Assembly: GCF_000213575.1 (NCBI RefSeq)
Contig: NZ_GL892006.1
Span: forward strand, 268,614-332,613
Reading direction: 5' to 3'
DNA: 64,000 nt
From: Dysgonomonas mossii DSM 22836
GTDB taxonomy: Bacteria; Bacteroidota; Bacteroidia; Bacteroidales; Dysgonomonadaceae
The position numbers and the translations under genes are program-made. The number at the start of each line of letters is the position of its first letter. Position 1 is the first letter of the stretch. The notes under the pieces are model-generated. The model saw only the letters and a program-made list of their open reading frames with translations, was not told the origin of the DNA and made no database searches. Positions 17,640-27,700 of the stretch are shown piece by piece.

Positions 17640-17966
17640 ATGTCAAAGAAAGAACTTACAGCTCAACAAGAGCAACTTGCACGTTTTGCAAAAGCAATGG
17701 GGCATCCTATTCGCATCGCTATATTAGAAATGCTGGCAAACGAATCATGTTGCTATCATGGCGATATGTCGGAAATATTGCCCATTGCCAAAAGCACGCT
17801 ATCACAGCATCTCAATGAATTAAAAGATGCCGAGTTAATCAAGGGTACAATTACGTTGCCGACAGTCAAGTACTGTATAAACGAAGAAAATTGGGAGAAA
17901 GCTAAAAAAATGTTTTCTGAATTATTTGTAGAAATTTGTAATGAAGACAATTGCAATACGAAGTAA
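17640..17966 (+). CDS. arsR: ArsR-family arsenic-responsive repressor
   Basis: A 108-residue winged-helix repressor. AKAMGHPIRIAILEML begins the fold and STLSQHLNELKDAELI is the recognition helix (residues 52-67). Candidate As(III)-binding cysteines are adjacent Cys37-Cys38 (NESCCYHGD) in the ArsR alpha-3 region, plus Cys79 and C-terminal Cys100/Cys105. It is first in the ars operon and starts 17 bases after the palindrome that overlaps the promoter, so it should repress its own operon. Confidence 0.92.
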   Translation: MSKKELTAQQEQLARFAKAMGHPIRIAILEMLANESCCYHGDMSEILPIAKSTLSQHLNELKDAELIKGTITLPTVKYCINEENWEKAKKMFSELFVEICNEDNCNTK

Positions 17967-18033
17967 AAAATTTATACACAACATTCGTATTTCCACGAAT
18001 AACGAACATATTAACTTTTAATAAATATAAAAT

Positions 18034-18483
18034 ATGAAAATACTTATCCTTTGTACTGGTAATAGCTGCCGTAGCCAGATGGCACATGGTTTCCTACAAT
18101 CTTTCGACCCTAAACTATTGGTCTATTCCGCAGGAACAAAAGCAAGCGGAAAAGTAAACCCCAAAGCAATAGAAGTGATGCACGATGCAGGAATAGATAT
18201 TTCGCACCATACATCCGATAGCATAGACAGATACATCAATGATGAGTGGGATTATGTGATTACCGTTTGTGGTGGAGCAAATGAAAGCTGCCCCGCATTT
18301 TCGGGCAAAGTAAAGACCCGTTTGCACATCGGATTTGATGATCCGTCCGAAGCCATTGGAACACCCGAATTTATACAATCCGAGTATGTCAGGGTAAGGG
18401 ACGAAATCAAAAAAGCATTTTACGAACTATACATTAACAAGATAAAGAGCAATGAGCAAAAGAAAAATGAGTTTCTTAGATAA
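18034..18483 (+). CDS. arsC: Arsenate reductase, thioredoxin-coupled (LMW phosphatase type)
   Basis: Reduces arsenate to arsenite for export. The 149-residue protein has the LMW-phosphatase P-loop CTGNSCRS with nucleophile Cys7. The redox pair Cys79 and Cys86 ([12 protein letters not shown]) keeps the spacing of Staphylococcus ArsC Cys82/Cys89. It therefore uses thioredoxin, not glutaredoxin. The 3' end overlaps acr3 by 32 bases in another frame, indicating coupled expression. Confidence 0.93.
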   Translation: MKILILCTGNSCRSQMAHGFLQSFDPKLLVYSAGTKASGKVNPKAIEVMHDAGIDISHHTSDSIDRYINDEWDYVITVCGGANESCPAFSGKVKTRLHIGFDDPSEAIGTPEFIQSEYVRVRDEIKKAFYELYINKIKSNEQKKNEFLR

Positions 18484-19501
18484 GAACTTAACTCTTTGGA
18501 TATTCCTGGCAATGACTGTCGGTGTGGGATTGGGGTATTTTGTACCCTCTTTCAGCGGCCATATAGATTCCATGTCGAGCGGAACAACAAATATCCCTTT
18601 GGCAATCGGTCTTATCCTTATGATGTACCCGCCATTGGCAAAAGTAGATTATAAGCTGTTACCCAAAGTATTTACCAATGTGAAGATATTAGGTACATCG
18701 TTATTTCTAAACTGGATTGTCAGCCCTGTTCTGATGTTCATTTTAGCCATTACCTTTTTGCAGGACTATCCCGAATATATGGTCGGTGTCATTCTTATCG
18801 GTTTGGCACGATGTATTGCGATGGTGCTTGTATGGAATGATCTGGCAGAAGGCAACAGGGAATACGGGGCAGGACTCGTAGCTCTGAACAGCATCTTCCA
18901 AGTATTTTTTTACAGTTTCTATGCGTGGCTGTTTATAACCGTATTACCCCCTTACTTCGGTTTTGAAGGTGCTATCGTAGATATATCTATTGGTACGATT
19001 GCAGAAACAGTCGCTATCTATCTGGGTATTCCTTTTCTTATGGGTATTCTTAGCCGTTTTATTTTTGTCAAAGTAAAAGGAGAACAATGGTATCGGGACA
19101 AATTTATCCCCGCTATTTCGCCCATTACATTAATCGCATTACTACTTACCATTGTACTCATGTTCAGTCTCAAAGGAGAACTGATCGTACAAATACCAAT
19201 GGATGTGGTACGCATCGCCATTCCTTTACTGATTTACTTCGTAGCCATGTTCTTTATCAGCTTCTTTGTCAGTAAGGCAATGGGAGCAAGCTATGATAAA
19301 AATGCTTCTATCTCGTTTACCGCAGCAGGAAACAACTTTGAACTCGCTATTGCGGTAGCTATCGGTGTATTCGGCATTCATAGCGGACAAGCTTTCGCAG
19401 GCGTAGTTGGTCCGCTTGTCGAAGTGCCTGTACTGATTGCATTGGTGAATGTCGCTTTTTGGTTGAGAAAAAAGTATTACAAAACAGAAAAACAACTTTA
19501 A
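18452..19501 (+). CDS. acr3: Arsenite efflux transporter, ACR3 family
   Basis: A 349-residue inner-membrane As(III) exporter with ten hydrophobic helices. It carries the ACR3 mark [18 protein letters not shown] (Cys around residue 129), and a C-terminal [17 protein letters not shown] motif. It is ACR3, unrelated to the E. coli ArsB fold. With arsA and arsD downstream it could work either alone or as an ATP-driven pump with ArsA. The start at 18452 is inside arsC and gives [16 protein letters not shown], typical for the family. Confidence 0.93.
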   Translation: MSKRKMSFLDKNLTLWIFLAMTVGVGLGYFVPSFSGHIDSMSSGTTNIPLAIGLILMMYPPLAKVDYKLLPKVFTNVKILGTSLFLNWIVSPVLMFILAITFLQDYPEYMVGVILIGLARCIAMVLVWNDLAEGNREYGAGLVALNSIFQVFFYSFYAWLFITVLPPYFGFEGAIVDISIGTIAETVAIYLGIPFLMGILSRFIFVKVKGEQWYRDKFIPAISPITLIALLLTIVLMFSLKGELIVQIPMDVVRIAIPLLIYFVAMFFISFFVSKAMGASYDKNASISFTAAGNNFELAIAVAIGVFGIHSGQAFAGVVGPLVEVPVLIALVNVAFWLRKKYYKTEKQL

Positions 19502-19513
19502 AATAATCTCACA

Positions 19514-19951
19514 ATGAAAAAATCTATTCTTATCGCACTATTCGCAGCCTTTCTGGTTTCATGCGGAAGCAAGAACACAGAAAACAAACAGGCGGTAAAA
19601 GCCGATACAAAGGAACAATGCCTATCAATGACTGAGACTTCCATCGTAAACGTATATTACTTTCATGGCAAGCAACGTTGTAAAACCTGTATAGCTATCG
19701 AGAATGTAACTAAAAACACAATAGCAGATAACTACAAGGACAATCCGAATGTCAGATATGTAGAAGTAAATATTGACGAAGCTCAAAATAAAGATCTAGT
19801 AGAAAAGTACGAAATTGCTTTCAGTTCTTTAATTATAGTGAAAGCTGATAATGCAACGGATCTGACCGAACAGGCTTTTGCCAATGCCGTCAATTCGCCT
19901 GATATACTAACGAAGCTTATCAAGGACGAAGTAAATAAACACATTGATTAA
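19514..19951 (+). CDS. ArsF-like lipoprotein with thioredoxin-type fold
   Basis: A 145-residue exported lipoprotein (lipobox FLVSC, Cys17). The mature part has a thioredoxin-like core: VNVYYFHGKQRCKTCIAIENV with a CKTC redox motif near residues 55-58. Database names for this family are ArsF-like (nitrophenyl compound nitroreductase subunit), commonly found in Bacteroidota ars operons with ArsG. Its stop overlaps the arsG start (TAATG). It probably hands electrons from ArsG to an envelope substrate; that role is inferred. Confidence 0.7.
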   Translation: MKKSILIALFAAFLVSCGSKNTENKQAVKADTKEQCLSMTETSIVNVYYFHGKQRCKTCIAIENVTKNTIADNYKDNPNVRYVEVNIDEAQNKDLVEKYEIAFSSLIIVKADNATDLTEQAFANAVNSPDILTKLIKDEVNKHID

Positions 19952-20649
19952 TGGAGTTTTTACAACAAATAGTAGACAATTCGGATATCCCTGTACTAAC
20001 AGCCTTTGTATTGGGGCTTATGACAGCAATAAGTCCCTGCCCATTAGCTATGAATATAACGGCAACAGCCTATCTGAGTAAAGATATAGCCGATAAAAAG
20101 CGTGTTTTTCTCAATGGTATATTTTATACATTGGGACGTATATTCAGCTATACGGTATTAGGGTTGGTATTCTATTTTGGAGCCAGTAAATTCTATATAG
20201 CTAAGATGTTGCAGAATATAAGCGGATTGTATTTGGGAATTTCTTTGGTTATCATAGGTATATTAATGCTCGACGTTATCAAGTTTAACATTCCCTTACT
20301 CAACAAGTTTACAGCGAAAGTTAGTGAGAAAAAGATGAAAAACAACTATCTCAATGCTTTCCTGTTGGGAGTATTATTTTCTTTAGCTTTCTGTCCGTAT
20401 AGCGGAGTGTTGTATTTCGGGGTACTTATTCCTATGACAATAAGCAGTGCAACGGGATTGATTTTACCGCCTGTATATGCTATTGCAACAGGATTACCCG
20501 TACTCATTACTGCTTATCTGATAGCTTACAGTATGTCAAATGTAGGTAAGTTCTATAACCGAATGAAAAGTTTTGAAGTCTGGTTCAGGCGTATCGTATC
20601 GGCGGTATTTATCGTAGTAGGAATATATTATATTGTAATTAATATTTAG
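19951..20649 (+). CDS. ArsG-like membrane protein (CcdA/DsbD-type)
   Basis: A 232-residue membrane protein with six hydrophobic helices. The pair of Cys-Pro motifs AISPCPLAMN (near residue 29) and LAFCPYSGVLYF (near 150) matches CcdA/DsbD transmembrane electron carriers. Databases name this Bacteroidota family ArsG, linked to aromatic arsenical efflux. Coupled to arsF by a one-base overlap and followed by a small thioredoxin, it fits a cytosol-to-periplasm electron relay; direct transport is the alternative. Confidence 0.72.
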   Translation: MEFLQQIVDNSDIPVLTAFVLGLMTAISPCPLAMNITATAYLSKDIADKKRVFLNGIFYTLGRIFSYTVLGLVFYFGASKFYIAKMLQNISGLYLGISLVIIGILMLDVIKFNIPLLNKFTAKVSEKKMKNNYLNAFLLGVLFSLAFCPYSGVLYFGVLIPMTISSATGLILPPVYAIATGLPVLITAYLIAYSMSNVGKFYNRMKSFEVWFRRIVSAVFIVVGIYYIVINI

Positions 20650-20695
20650 GTCGCAGACCTTTCTATTATCAAATCAGAATTAAAACTAAAAAGAT

Positions 20696-20926
20696 ATGGA
20701 AATAATAGTATTAGGGACAGGATGTGCCAAATGCAAGACCACTTATGACAAAGTAGCCAAAGTGCTTGCGGAAAACAACAATACGGCTACATTGAAAAAA
20801 GAGGAAGATATTCTGGAGATAGTAAAATATAACATCATGTCACTGCCTGCTGTGGTGGTGGATGGCGAAGTGAAGATAAAAGGATATGTGCCGACAGAAG
20901 ACGAAATAAAACAAGTAATCAATTAA
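20696..20926 (+). CDS. Small thioredoxin-fold protein
   Basis: A 76-residue cytosolic redox protein (MEIIVLGTGCAKCKTTYDKV) with a CAKC active site at residues 10-13 and the cis-Pro region SLPAVVVDGEV. This is the thioredoxin_3 (redox-active disulfide protein 2) type. Next to ArsG it probably supplies electrons to it, and it may also serve ArsC. Confidence 0.82.
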   Translation: MEIIVLGTGCAKCKTTYDKVAKVLAENNNTATLKKEEDILEIVKYNIMSLPAVVVDGEVKIKGYVPTEDEIKQVIN

Positions 20927-20937
20927 ATAAAAAGGTT

Positions 20938-21291
20938 ATGTTGGATTTGAAGTTAGATAACCGTAAAATAATGAAAATATATGATTCCGCATTATGTTGT
21001 CCGACTGGATTATGCGGTGTAAATATAGACCCTGAACTGATGCGTATAGCTATAGTTGTGGAAACCTTGAAACGAAAAGGTATCCCCGTAGTACGCTATA
21101 ACCTCAAAGATAACCCACAGGTATATATAGATACAAAGGTGGTTAATGAATGCCTGATGAAAGAAACTGCTGATGTACTGCCTATCATAACATTAGATGA
21201 TGAAGTAGTATTGACAAAACAATACCCCTCTAACGCACAGATAGCCGAATGGCTCAATGTAAAAGAGGAAGAACTTACCGTAAAAAAATAA
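20938..21291 (+). CDS. arsD: Arsenite metallochaperone ArsD
   Basis: Passes As(III) to ArsA. The conserved cysteine site CCPTGLCG near the N-terminus matches ArsD (CCSTGVCG in E. coli: Cys12, 13, 18), followed by NIDPELMRIAIVVETLKRKG and the C-terminal LPIITLDDEVV. From ATG 20938, preceded by AAAGG, the product is 117 residues. ATG 20971 (MKIYDSALCC) would give 106 and matches the family N-terminus better, so either start is possible. ArsA follows 96 bases downstream. Confidence 0.92.
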   Translation: MLDLKLDNRKIMKIYDSALCCPTGLCGVNIDPELMRIAIVVETLKRKGIPVVRYNLKDNPQVYIDTKVVNECLMKETADVLPIITLDDEVVLTKQYPSNAQIAEWLNVKEEELTVKK

Positions 21292-21387
21292 AATAAATAT
21301 CCCTCTCTTATACAACAACTTAATCTGTTCTACAGGAATAGAAAGGGATGCTATTATCTAAATAAAACAAATAAATACATTAGAAAT

Positions 21388-23106
21388 ATGAAAAAGTACA
21401 ATCCCTCAGTAATAGACTTGACAAAGTATATATTCTTTACAGGTAAAGGCGGAGTAGGAAAAACATCTATCGCTTGTGCAACAGCCGTAAATCTCGCCGA
21501 TAGTGGTAAGAAAGTCTTGCTTATCAGTACCGACCCTGCATCCAACTTGCAGGATGTCTTTAATATGGACTTGGATAACAAAGGCAAACAAATAAAAGAA
21601 GTACCTAACCTCACCGTTGTAAACCTTGATCCCGAACAGGCAGCAGCCGAATACAGGGAATCGGTTATCGCACCCTTTAGAGGTAAACTGCCCGAAAGTG
21701 TAATCACGAATATGGAAGAACAGCTTTCAGGCTCATGTACCATTGAAATAGCAGCATTCAACGAATTTTCGGACTTTATTACCGATGAGAGGAAACGTAA
21801 AGATTTTGACTTCATCATCTTCGACACCGCACCTACCGGACACACACTGCGCATGCTTCAATTACCATCTGCGTGGGATACTTTTATTGCAGAAAATACA
21901 ACGGGAGCATCCTGCTTAGGGCAGTTGTCTGGATTAGAGGACAGAAAAGAGGTGTATAAAAATGCGGTTAATACCCTTTCCGATAGCAAACAAACCACCC
22001 TGATATTGGTTGGCCGACCCGATGAAAGTCCGTTGAAAGAAGTCGAACGTTCTTCCAAAGAACTACTGGACTTGAATATCATATCTCACAATCTGATAAT
22101 AAACGGTGTGTTGGAAAATTATGATGACAACGATACAGTTTCCAAACAGATATATCAACGCCAGCAAAATGCGCTCAACAGCCGTTCCGAAGTGTTATTA
22201 AAACTCAAGACTTATTTTGTACCCCTTCGCTCATATAACATGACAGGGATTGACAATATCCGTAATATGCTGAATAGTGACATGCAAATTGAGACAAAAT
22301 TCGCAGAAATAGATACGAAAGGTTTCCAGACAATTGACAATATCATTGACGATCTCTATAATTCAGGCAAACGGGTAATCTTTACAATGGGCAAAGGTGG
22401 TGTAGGAAAAACAACCATTGCAGGCAATATAGCGAGGGGGTTAGCACAAAAAGGTGTAAAAGTGCATCTGACAACTACCGATCCTGCCAATCACCTATCT
22501 TTCATCGAGACAAAGGTAGAAGGTATAACAGTAAGCCATATTGACGAAAGAGCAGTATTGGCAGCCTACCAGAAGAATGTACTGGAGAAAGCAAGGGAAA
22601 CAATGGGCGATGCCGATTTAAGTTATATCGAAGAAGATTTGCGTTCTCCATGTACGCAGGAAATAGCCGTTTTCAATTCCTTTGCTGAGATTGTAGCAAA
22701 AGCAGATAATGAAGTCGTAGTAATTGATACCGCACCGACAGGACATACTTTATTACTTCTGGATTCAACACAAAGTTATCATAAAGAAGTAGAACGTACA
22801 CAGGGTAATATAACACCTGCTGTTAAAAATTTGCTCCCACGCTTGCGTAATGAGAAGGAAACAGAAGTCGTTATAGTTACTTTACCGGAAACAACGCCCG
22901 TATTTGAAGCGCAACGTTTGCAACAGGATTTGGGACGTGCAGGAATTAAAAACAAATGGTGGCTGGTAAATTCAAGTTTATTACTTACACCAACAATCAG
23001 TCCGTTTCTGAAAGCGAAGGCACAAAGCGAGATTCAGTGGATTGAGAAAGTAAATGAAATTTCTAACGGTAATTTTGCCGTGATTGAATGGAAAGATAAA
23101 GTATAA
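21388..23106 (+). CDS. arsA: Arsenite-transporting ATPase ArsA
   Basis: A 572-residue ATPase with two homologous halves. Each has a P-loop GKGGVGKT (residues 19-26 and about 335-342), a TTDPA/STDPA switch and the DTAPTGHTL signature. Metal-site cysteines are visible in each half (SGSCTIEIAAF and RSPCTQEIAVF). It energises arsenite efflux at the membrane, taking As(III) from ArsD. It is the last gene of the ars operon. A minus-strand gene remnant begins right after its stop. Confidence 0.95.
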   Translation: MKKYNPSVIDLTKYIFFTGKGGVGKTSIACATAVNLADSGKKVLLISTDPASNLQDVFNMDLDNKGKQIKEVPNLTVVNLDPEQAAAEYRESVIAPFRGKLPESVITNMEEQLSGSCTIEIAAFNEFSDFITDERKRKDFDFIIFDTAPTGHTLRMLQLPSAWDTFIAENTTGASCLGQLSGLEDRKEVYKNAVNTLSDSKQTTLILVGRPDESPLKEVERSSKELLDLNIISHNLIINGVLENYDDNDTVSKQIYQRQQNALNSRSEVLLKLKTYFVPLRSYNMTGIDNIRNMLNSDMQIETKFAEIDTKGFQTIDNIIDDLYNSGKRVIFTMGKGGVGKTTIAGNIARGLAQKGVKVHLTTTDPANHLSFIETKVEGITVSHIDERAVLAAYQKNVLEKARETMGDADLSYIEEDLRSPCTQEIAVFNSFAEIVAKADNEVVVIDTAPTGHTLLLLDSTQSYHKEVERTQGNITPAVKNLLPRLRNEKETEVVIVTLPETTPVFEAQRLQQDLGRAGIKNKWWLVNSSLLLTPTISPFLKAKAQSEIQWIEKVNEISNGNFAVIEWKDKV

Positions 23107-23110
23107 ACTT

Positions 23111-23293
23111 TTACAAATTATTCACCCTTATCATTCGAATCTCAAAATCAATATATTTATTCCCTTTCTTTAGAATTTCAGTATCAACAATAGTCTTACG
23201 AATAAGCTTGTCATTAAAGCCATATTTCTTGCTTAAGATATCTTGAGTAGGTTTTACAGGATTGTCCCAATCCGAATAAGAATACTTTTTGGG
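23111..23293 (-). pseudogene. 3' remnant of a lost gene
   Basis: A minus-strand frame of 60 codons, without a start and preceded by a stop, reads like the C-terminus of a real protein (KKYSYSDWDNPVKPTQDILS, later KYIDFEIRMIRVNNL, then TAA at 23113-23111). It lies five bases from the arsA stop. The 5' part is missing, suggesting a deletion or insertion edge of the ars island. The family is not recognised. Confidence 0.45.
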
Positions 23294-23316
23294 TTAAATT
23301 AAGGAAATATCGGCAC

Positions 23317-23352
23317 AAAAAAATAAGGATATTCATCACGAATATCCTTATT
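23317..23352 (-). terminator. Terminator of the RND operon
   Basis: A 13-bp perfect stem (23322-23334 with 23340-23352) precedes, on the minus strand, a U-run (A-run 23317-23323). It lies 26 bases past the outer-membrane gene stop. It could also stop readthrough from arsA. Confidence 0.85.
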
Positions 23353-23377
23353 AATATTTGGTATGTATCAGATTGTA

Positions 23378-24784
23378 TTACTCTACACCTCCTCCAAGCG
23401 CCCTGTATAAATTAACAGTTGCCTGAAGCTGTTCGAGCTTATCATTTACCTGTCCAAGTTGTGCTTGCAACAGATTTTGCTCCGCGTTTAGCACTTCTGT
23501 ATAATTCGCCTCTCCGGCTTTAAGCAACACTTTAGTATCATCCACTGCAGTAAAGAGGGCTTCCACTTGTTTTGCTCTATCTTCGTTTTTACGTAACGAG
23601 GATTCGTAAATATACATTATATCAGAAACTTCTTGTCCTGCTTTTAAGACTGTTTGCTCAAATGTCAACAATGCTTCTTCCTGTTGAGCTTTAGCCACTT
23701 TATATTGTCCTCTCAGCTGATTTCCGGCAAAAATAGGCTGCGTTAAACCTCCTACTATATTAGCTAATATATTGGCTGGTTGAAAAAACTGAGACAATGT
23801 GTTAGAAGCATAACCTATTGTTGACGTACCCAGTGTCAATGAAGGATATAAAGACCGCTGAGCAACATTCCTCATTTCAAATGCATATCTGAATCCCATT
23901 TCAGCTTGGATTACATCCGGACGCTTCGCCAACATTTGTGCAGGAACACCATATTGTAATTGTGTAGGAACAGACTGATCTTTGATAGCAGTTCTATATA
24001 TCGGACCAGGTTTGCGACCAACAAGAACAGAAAGAGAATTCTCTAATTGTCTTATTTGACTCTCTAGTGTAGGTACGCTAACTTGCGTATTATATAGCAA
24101 TGCTTCACTCTGTTTAACCCCTGCACGGTTAAGCAACCCGGCCTGCATCATATCCGTCATAGTAGCAGTAGATTCTTTAAGCAAACCTATGGTCTCCTTC
24201 GTAATCTTTAATTGCTCGTCTAAAGCCAATAGAGAATAATAAGTAGTTGCGATATTGGCTACCAATGATGTTTGTATCAAGTTGCGATAGGCATGAGTAC
24301 TTACTAAATTAGCGTACTGAGCTCTCGACTTGCTACTAAGTTTCCCCCAAAGATCGGCCTCCCATTGTACGGCGAAGCCCAATCCAAACTGAGTACCTGT
24401 TTCATATCCTAATACTCTTTCTTTTCCGTTTTTGATACTTCCCCGAGTGTGCGTCACCTGACCGGCTAAAGCTATAGTTGGGAAATACGCAGATTTAGCA
24501 ACGACCAGACCTGCTTCCGCTTGTTGAATTCGGGTATAAGCTATTCTCAGATCAAAGTTATTAGCCAATCCTTCATCAATAAGAGCCTGAAGGGCAGGAT
24601 CTGTAAAATATTCCCTCCACGGGATATTTGCAATCGTAGTTGTATCTGTGGGATTTTCTCCCCTAAACATATCTTGCGAGTCTATTTCAGGAGCTTTATA
24701 GTTACTTACTATTCCGCAGGAGGTGAATCCCATTGAGAGTATTACCCCCAACAGAACCACACCTTTTATATATTTTCTCTTCAT
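23378..24784 (-). CDS. RND efflux outer-membrane lipoprotein (OprM/NodT type)
   Basis: A 468-residue TolC-fold exit duct. The lipobox is MGFTSCG (Cys23). It has the OEP pattern: IPWREYFTDPALQALIDEGLANNFDLRIAYTRI, GRKPG near residue 255, RPDVIQAE near 287 and the second OEP repeat to the C-terminus. Two tandem helical repeats of about 200 residues are seen. It is last in the marR-MFP-RND-OEP operon, two bases after the pump gene, so tightly coupled. Confidence 0.93.
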   Translation of the reverse strand: MKRKYIKGVVLLGVILSMGFTSCGIVSNYKAPEIDSQDMFRGENPTDTTTIANIPWREYFTDPALQALIDEGLANNFDLRIAYTRIQQAEAGLVVAKSAYFPTIALAGQVTHTRGSIKNGKERVLGYETGTQFGLGFAVQWEADLWGKLSSKSRAQYANLVSTHAYRNLIQTSLVANIATTYYSLLALDEQLKITKETIGLLKESTATMTDMMQAGLLNRAGVKQSEALLYNTQVSVPTLESQIRQLENSLSVLVGRKPGPIYRTAIKDQSVPTQLQYGVPAQMLAKRPDVIQAEMGFRYAFEMRNVAQRSLYPSLTLGTSTIGYASNTLSQFFQPANILANIVGGLTQPIFAGNQLRGQYKVAKAQQEEALLTFEQTVLKAGQEVSDIMYIYESSLRKNEDRAKQVEALFTAVDDTKVLLKAGEANYTEVLNAEQNLLQAQLGQVNDKLEQLQATVNLYRALGGGVE

Positions 24785-24786
24785 TG

Positions 24787-27700
24787 TTATTGGTTTTTAT
24801 TAATAAACTCATCATTAGAGTTAATCATACCCGATTTACTTATCTTATCCTGTATTGTCTGGAATATAATATATAGGGAAGGAATAACCAGTACCCCAAG
24901 CATAGTCCCAATAAACATACCCCCTACAGCACTAATACCAATCGATCTGTTACCGATAGCTCCTGCTCCTGAAGCAAACATCAGAGGCAATATACCTGCA
25001 ATGAAAGCAAAGGAAGTCATCAAAATCGGGCGAAGACGTGCTACAGCTCCGTTTACGGCAGCTTCCACGATACTCATACCTTGCTGGCGTCGCTGCAATG
25101 CATATTCCACAATAAGGATAGCATTCTTAGCCAGCAACCCAATTAACATAATCATCGATATTTGGACGTATATGTTATTTACAATCCCTCGCGAAAGACC
25201 GAATATCATCAAGAATATAAATACTCCGGCAAGTCCCACCGGCAAAGAGAATAATACAGCCAATGGTATAATGTAACTTTCGTACAAGGCCGACAGCAAT
25301 AAATAAACGAATATCAAACAAATACCAAATATTAATACTGTCTGACTTCCACTATTAGCCTCCTCTCGAGTCATACCTGAATACTCGAAGGTATATCCAT
25401 CAGGGAAAATAGTTTTATCTTGAGACCATTCTTCCAATAGACGTAACACGTCACCGGTGCTCTTTCCGTCAATTAAGTTAGGTATAACAGTCAAGTCGAT
25501 AGATGAATACATATTGAATCGGCTCAATGTTGGAGGAGCTACAATATCTTCTACATGAAGAAATTCTGTAATTGGAGCCATCTCTCCGGTCTTTGTTTTT
25601 ACAAACAAACCACTCAGATCATCCCATTGTCTTCTATATTCAGGAGATGCTTGCAGTACTACCCTAAATTGTTTTCCATACAAGTTGAACGTTGAAGCAT
25701 ATGAACTACCAACATAAGCTTGTAATGATCCCATTACTTCGCTAAGAGTAAGACCAGCTGCTTTAATCTTTGGTAAATCTGCCGATATCTCTTTTTGAGG
25801 GAAAGCAGGATTAAAGTTGGTCATGGCCATAAGAACAACATCATTCCTAGCCCGCAATTTTTGAATAATATTTTGAGCAACGTCATTAAATTTGTTGATA
25901 TCGCCACCCGTACGGTCTTGCAATTGCATCTCAACGCCTGCTCCCAAACCAAAACCTTGAAGGGTTGGAGTGGCCACAAAGAAGAAGGTAGCACCCTTTA
26001 TCTTGCTTGTCTTTTCTTTAAGGATTGCAGACACTTCATTCGTTGACAATTTACGGTCATTCCAAGGCTCCATTTTCACGACTAGAGTACCGTAAGAACT
26101 GTTCATACCAGCCATAAAGTTAACCCCTGTAATGTTTGTAACACTCTTAACACCTTCTATATCATGAGCTATTTTAACAACTTCGCTAACAACAGAATCT
26201 GTTCTTTCCAATGAAGATCCGGGAGGTAATGTTACAAAGGCAAGTACACCACCACTATCCTCATTAGGCACAAAACCTGTAGGTAACAGCTTCATCAACC
26301 CGAATAAAACAACTGACGATACAATGATTATAGCTACTGTAATCCAACGATGCCCTTTTCTTCCAAGGAAGTGAAGACTCTTCTTGTACTTTTGAGTAGC
26401 ACTGTTGAAAGTCATATTAAAGTAATAATAGAAGCGTTGGATAAAACCTTTGCTCTTATGCTCCTCATCATGTGGCTTCAAAAAGAGAGCACACAAAGCC
26501 GGACTCAAAGTCAATGCATTGACCGCCGAAATAAGAATTGCAATAGAGAGAGTTAGTCCGAACTGCTTGAAGAATATACCTGAAGTTCCTCCAATAAAGC
26601 TGACCGGAATAAACACCGCCGACATCACAAGCGTAATAGATATAATAGCAGGTGCAATTTCTTTCAAGGCTGTCATTGTAGCTACTTTAGGATCTTTTTC
26701 TCCGGCATCGAGCTGCGCATGTACCGCCTCGACGACGACAATAGCATCGTCGACCACAATACCTATAGCCAACACCAAAGCAAACAGTGTCAATAGATTT
26801 ATAGAGAACCCAAACACCTGCAAGAAAAAGAACGTACCTATAATGGCAACAGGAACTGCTATAGCGGGAATAAGAGTAGATCTAATATCCTGTAAGAATA
26901 CAAACACTACTATAAACACCAATATAAAGGCTTCAATCAACGTATGGATTACTTTCTCTATAGATGCATCCAAAAACTCACTGGAGTCCATTATATAATT
27001 GATCTTAACTCCAGAAGGCAATGTTTTTTCAGCATCATTCAATACAGTCTTAACATTCTTAATAACCTCCTGTGCATTTGATCCTGCAGTTTGGTAGATC
27101 ATTATAAATACAGACTGATTTTTGTCTGTTTCAGAAACAACGCTATAGCTCAACGAACCCAACTCAACTTTAGCAACATCCTTCAATCTCAAAATTTGTC
27201 CATCTTGAGAACGTAATATGATATTTCCAAATTCTTCTTCGGTTTTCAGCTTTCCTGTATATCTCATCGTATATTGGAACGACTGATCACTATTTTGGCC
27301 TAATTCACCCGGTGCTGCTTCTATATTTTGATCTGCTAATGCTGCAGAAATCTCTTGTACAGAAATCTTGTAAGCAGCCATTACGTCAGGCTTTAGCCAA
27401 ACACGCATCGAGTAGTCTCTTGCACCGAACACACTGGCATTACCAACACCGTATACACGCTTTATCTGAGGTAAGATGTTAATGTTAGCATAATTCTGAA
27501 GGAATTCTCCATCATAGTCAGGGTTATTGGTACTCAAAGTCAAACCTAACAATGTACTATTCTGCTGTTTTGATACAATTACCCCTAACTGTGTCACTTC
27601 TTGGGGAAGCAATGGTGTTGCACGTGCTGCTAGATTTTGTACGTTCACCGATGCAATATCAGGATTAACTCCTTGCTTAAAGAGTACCTTAATGGTAGCC

